Assembly: GCA_036231565.1 (NCBI GenBank)
Contig: JAZAHA010000005.1
Location: forward strand, 1-64,000
Direction: 5' to 3'
Length of the DNA: 64,000 bases
Origin: Maricaulis sp036231565
GTDB lineage: Bacteria; Pseudomonadota; Alphaproteobacteria; Caulobacterales; Maricaulaceae
A program made the position numbers and the translations under genes. The stretch's first letter is position 1, and every line of letters starts with the position of its first letter. Shown here in pieces: positions 61,801 through 64,000 of the stretch. The notes under the pieces were generated by a model. The model saw nothing but the letters and a program-made list of their open reading frames with translations, was not told where the DNA came from and ran no database searches.

Positions 61801-62843
61801 CACCGCCCCCCGTTCGAGCGGCGCTCGCGCTCGATCCGGCGCCATTGCGCCACATTGCGCAGGTGCTGGGCATAGGTGTCGGCAAAGACATGGCCACCCG
61901 TACCGTCGGCGACGAAGAAGAGCGCACTCGTTTCGGCCGGATTGAGCACGGCGGCCAGGGATTCACGGCCCGGGTTCGCGATCGGCGTCGGCGGCAGGCC
62001 GGCGATCTGGTAGGTATTCCAGGCGTTGTCTGTGCTGTCGATCTCCGACCGGCGCAGGCCGCGCCCAAGCGGCTCGCCCTGCGAGATGCCGTAGATGATG
62101 GTCGGATCGCTCTCCAGCCGCATGCCGCGACGCAGACGGTTGACGAAGACGGAGGCCACTTCCGGCCGTTCGGAGGCGATACCCGTCTCCTTCTCGACGA
62201 CCGAGGCCAGGATGATCGCCTCCTCCCGCGTATCGAAGGGCAGGTTCTCCGCACGGGCCGGCCACAGCTCGTCGAGCAGCGCCGTCTGGGCGGCCGCCAT
62301 GCGATCGAGGACCTCCTGACGCGGCGTGCCGCGGGTGACCAGATAGGTCTCCGGCAGGAGCGTGCCTTCGGCCGGTATTTCGGCGATCTCGCCGGTCAGC
62401 ACCTCGACCTCGTTGAGCACGGCGACGATCATCGCGCTGGTGAGGCCTTCCGCGAAGGTGACGGGGTGCTGCACGGTCTGGCCGGAGCGCAGGAGTTCGT
62501 AGATCTGGGCCATGGAGGCACCGGCGGGAATGCGGTACTCGCCCGCACGCAAGGCCCGGTCACCCTCGTCCAGGGTGACGGCAATGCGGAAGATGCGGCG
62601 ATCGGTAATCACCCCCTCGTCTTCCAGCTGCCGGGCGATGCGGATCAGCCCGGCGCCGCGCGGCAGGAGAACAACGGTCTCTTCAGCAGCCGGGCCCGGT
62701 TCGGCGAACTCGGCCTCGAGCCATTTATAGCCGCCATAGAGCGCGCCCAGCGCACCGAGCGCCAGCACGACGAGAACCACCAGCAATCCGATAAAGAATT
62801 TCGCCAGCCCGTTCCCGGACTTCGGCGCAGGCGTCTCGCTCAT
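61800..62843 (-). CDS. mltG: Endolytic murein transglycosylase MltG
   Basis: A 347-residue protein with one N-terminal membrane segment (about 13-35), a LysM-like/periplasmic domain, and the YceG catalytic region: ILASVVEKETGIASERPEVASVFVNRL (about 211-237) with catalytic glutamate, and RLESDPTIIYG. It cuts nascent glycan strands near the membrane. Located between fabF and yicC, the usual order. Confidence 0.93.
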   Translation of the reverse strand: MSETPAPKSGNGLAKFFIGLLVVLVVLALGALGALYGGYKWLEAEFAEPGPAAEETVVLLPRGAGLIRIARQLEDEGVITDRRIFRIAVTLDEGDRALRAGEYRIPAGASMAQIYELLRSGQTVQHPVTFAEGLTSAMIVAVLNEVEVLTGEIAEIPAEGTLLPETYLVTRGTPRQEVLDRMAAAQTALLDELWPARAENLPFDTREEAIILASVVEKETGIASERPEVASVFVNRLRRGMRLESDPTIIYGISQGEPLGRGLRRSEIDSTDNAWNTYQIAGLPPTPIANPGRESLAAVLNPAETSALFFVADGTGGHVFADTYAQHLRNVAQWRRIERERRSNGGR

Positions 62844-62863
62844 TCACATTTCCCCGACCGGCG

Positions 62864-64000
62864 TCACTCTGCGGCGACGAATACCACGGACGCGTTGGTC
62901 CCGCCGAATCCGAAAGAGTTCGACAGGGCGGCACGGACCGGCTTTTTCACGGCAGCCCTGGGCGCCAAGTTGATCGCGGTCTGAACCGACGGATTGTCCA
63001 GGTTCAGCGTGGGCGGGCAGACCCCGTCGCGGATCGCCAGAATCGAGAAGATCGACTCGACCGCACCGGCCGCGCCCAGAAGATGGCCGATCGCCGATTT
63101 GGTCGATGACATGACCAGCCCGTCGGCACTGTCGCCGAACAGGCGTTCAACGGCCCGCAGCTCGATCTCGTCGCCCAGGGGCGTCGAGGTGCCGTGCGCG
63201 TTGACATAGTCGATATCGCCCGGCGCGAGCCCGGCATCCTTCAGCGCGGCGGACATGGAGCGGAAACCGCCATCGCCATCCTCGGCCGGGGCCGTGATGT
63301 GATAGGCATCGCCGGACAGGCCATAGCCCTTCACTTCGGCATAGATCTTCGCGCCGCGCGCCTTGGCGTGCTCATAGTCTTCCAGCACGACAATGCCGGC
63401 CCACTCGCCCATGACGAAACCGTCGCGGTCGGTGTCATAGGGGCGCGAGGCCTTTTCAGGCGTGTCGTTGAAACCGGTGGAAAGCGCCTTGCAGGCGACG
63501 AAACCGGCAATGCCCAGACGGCACACGGCGGCTTCGGCACCGCCGGCCACCATCACGTCGGCATCGCCGCGGGCGACCAGGCGGGCCGCATCGCCGATGG
63601 CGTGGGCGCCGGTCGAACAGGCCGTCACCACGGCGTGGTTCGGCCCTTTCAGGCCATGACGGATCGACACCTGGCCGGAGACCAGATTGATCAGCATGGC
63701 GGGAATGATGAAGGGAGAGAGGCGCCGCGGCCCCTTCTCGTAGAGATCGACCGAGGCCTGGTAGGTGGTCTCCAGACCGCCGATCCCCGACCCGATCATG
63801 ACGCCGGTGCGCTGCTTTTCGTCTTCCGTCCCGGGTGTCCAGCCGCTGTCGGCAATCGCCTCGTCGGCGGCGGCAATCCCGTAGAGGATGAAATCATCGA
63901 CCCGGCGTCGATCGCGGGCGCTCAGGACGTCGTCGGGATTGAACACCCCGGCATCGCCCTCGCGGCCGCCGCCGCGTCCGTCGCTGCGTGGAACAAGTCC
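62864..64000 (-). CDS. fabF: 3-Oxoacyl-ACP synthase II FabF, 5'-truncated by window edge
   Basis: The C-terminal about 378 residues of a KAS-II condensing enzyme. The frame stays open to the last base of the window (upstream residues read ...GLVPRSDGRGGGREGDAG), so the start lies outside. Active-site Cys in VVTACSTGAHAIG, His in NAHGTSTPLGDEIE, and the second His in SAIGHLLGAAGAVE are all present, as is the glycine-rich end NSFGFGGTNASVVF. It elongates fatty acids by malonyl-ACP condensation. acpP would be expected further upstream. Confidence 0.95.
   Translation of the reverse strand, partial: GLVPRSDGRGGGREGDAGVFNPDDVLSARDRRRVDDFILYGIAAADEAIADSGWTPGTEDEKQRTGVMIGSGIGGLETTYQASVDLYEKGPRRLSPFIIPAMLINLVSGQVSIRHGLKGPNHAVVTACSTGAHAIGDAARLVARGDADVMVAGGAEAAVCRLGIAGFVACKALSTGFNDTPEKASRPYDTDRDGFVMGEWAGIVVLEDYEHAKARGAKIYAEVKGYGLSGDAYHITAPAEDGDGGFRSMSAALKDAGLAPGDIDYVNAHGTSTPLGDEIELRAVERLFGDSADGLVMSSTKSAIGHLLGAAGAVESIFSILAIRDGVCPPTLNLDNPSVQTAINLAPRAAVKKPVRAALSNSFGFGGTNASVVFVAAE

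Overview
This 64 kb window (about 65% GC) is chromosomal DNA from an alphaproteobacterium. The best placement is the Caulobacterales/Maricaulales (Hyphomonadaceae or Maricaulaceae type, for example a Maricaulis relative). That is inferred from a clear MipZ, an HdaA with an N-terminal sliding-clamp motif next to ppk, a CtrA-type box (TTAA-N7-TTAA), and alphaproteobacterial gene orders (lptF-lptG-lptD-surA-pdxA-rsmA; fabF-mltG-yicC-gmk). Genes are densely packed, mostly housekeeping, with many 1-4 base stop/start overlaps. I saw no tRNA, rRNA, CRISPR array, insertion sequence, integrase or phage gene.

Layout. 0-6.4 kb: an AEC-type permease, a PqqB-like metallo-hydrolase, then pyrB, a dihydroorotase-like pyrC that has lost its metal-ligand histidines, plsY and dprA. 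6.4-10.5 kb: a minus-strand mipZ-dnaJ-like-small protein group, a SPOR-like lipoprotein, panC and a secreted glutaminyl cyclase. 10.5-13.3 kb: small uncharacterised genes and a cupin/JmjC-like protein. 13.4-20.7 kb: a minus-strand leucine-catabolism region (mccB, methylglutaconyl-CoA hydratase, mccA) interleaved with a flavodoxin-fold reductase, two tandem small membrane paralogues and a DUF817 membrane protein.

21-29 kb: a small exported protein, a cyclic-nucleotide-binding patatin phospholipase, a K+ channel, and an apparent lipid-remodelling operon (TetR regulator, two PlsC-type acyltransferases, LplT-like transporter) behind an AT-rich regulatory island, followed by rnd. 30-40 kb: a six-TM PAS-GGDEF-EAL protein, then DUF2066-hdaA-ppk-ppx on the minus strand (polyphosphate turnover coupled to replication control), and purM-purN. 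40-50 kb: arfB, a winged-helix/TPR regulator divergent from an S41 protease, a LysE exporter, ndk, an HExxH protein, an ABC-F ATPase, a small gene behind a CtrA-type box, and two tandem I78 protease-inhibitor lipoproteins downstream of holC. 50-64 kb: pepA divergent from the LPS-export/outer-membrane biogenesis operon lptF-lptG-lptD-surA-pdxA-rsmA, which converges on fabF-mltG-yicC-gmk; fabF runs off the right edge.

Beyond the genes, the most distinctive structure is a family of about 130-147 bp intergenic repeats with terminal hairpins and inverted ends (four copies, one divergent). There is also one element of a second family with 11-bp inverted ends, TGTCATCCCGG. Nothing here looks like a clearly new defence or mobile system. 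The best candidates for undescribed biology are the TetR/acyltransferase/LplT operon, the paired I78 lipoproteins, the tandem membrane paralogues inside the leucine region, and the CtrA-box small gene.
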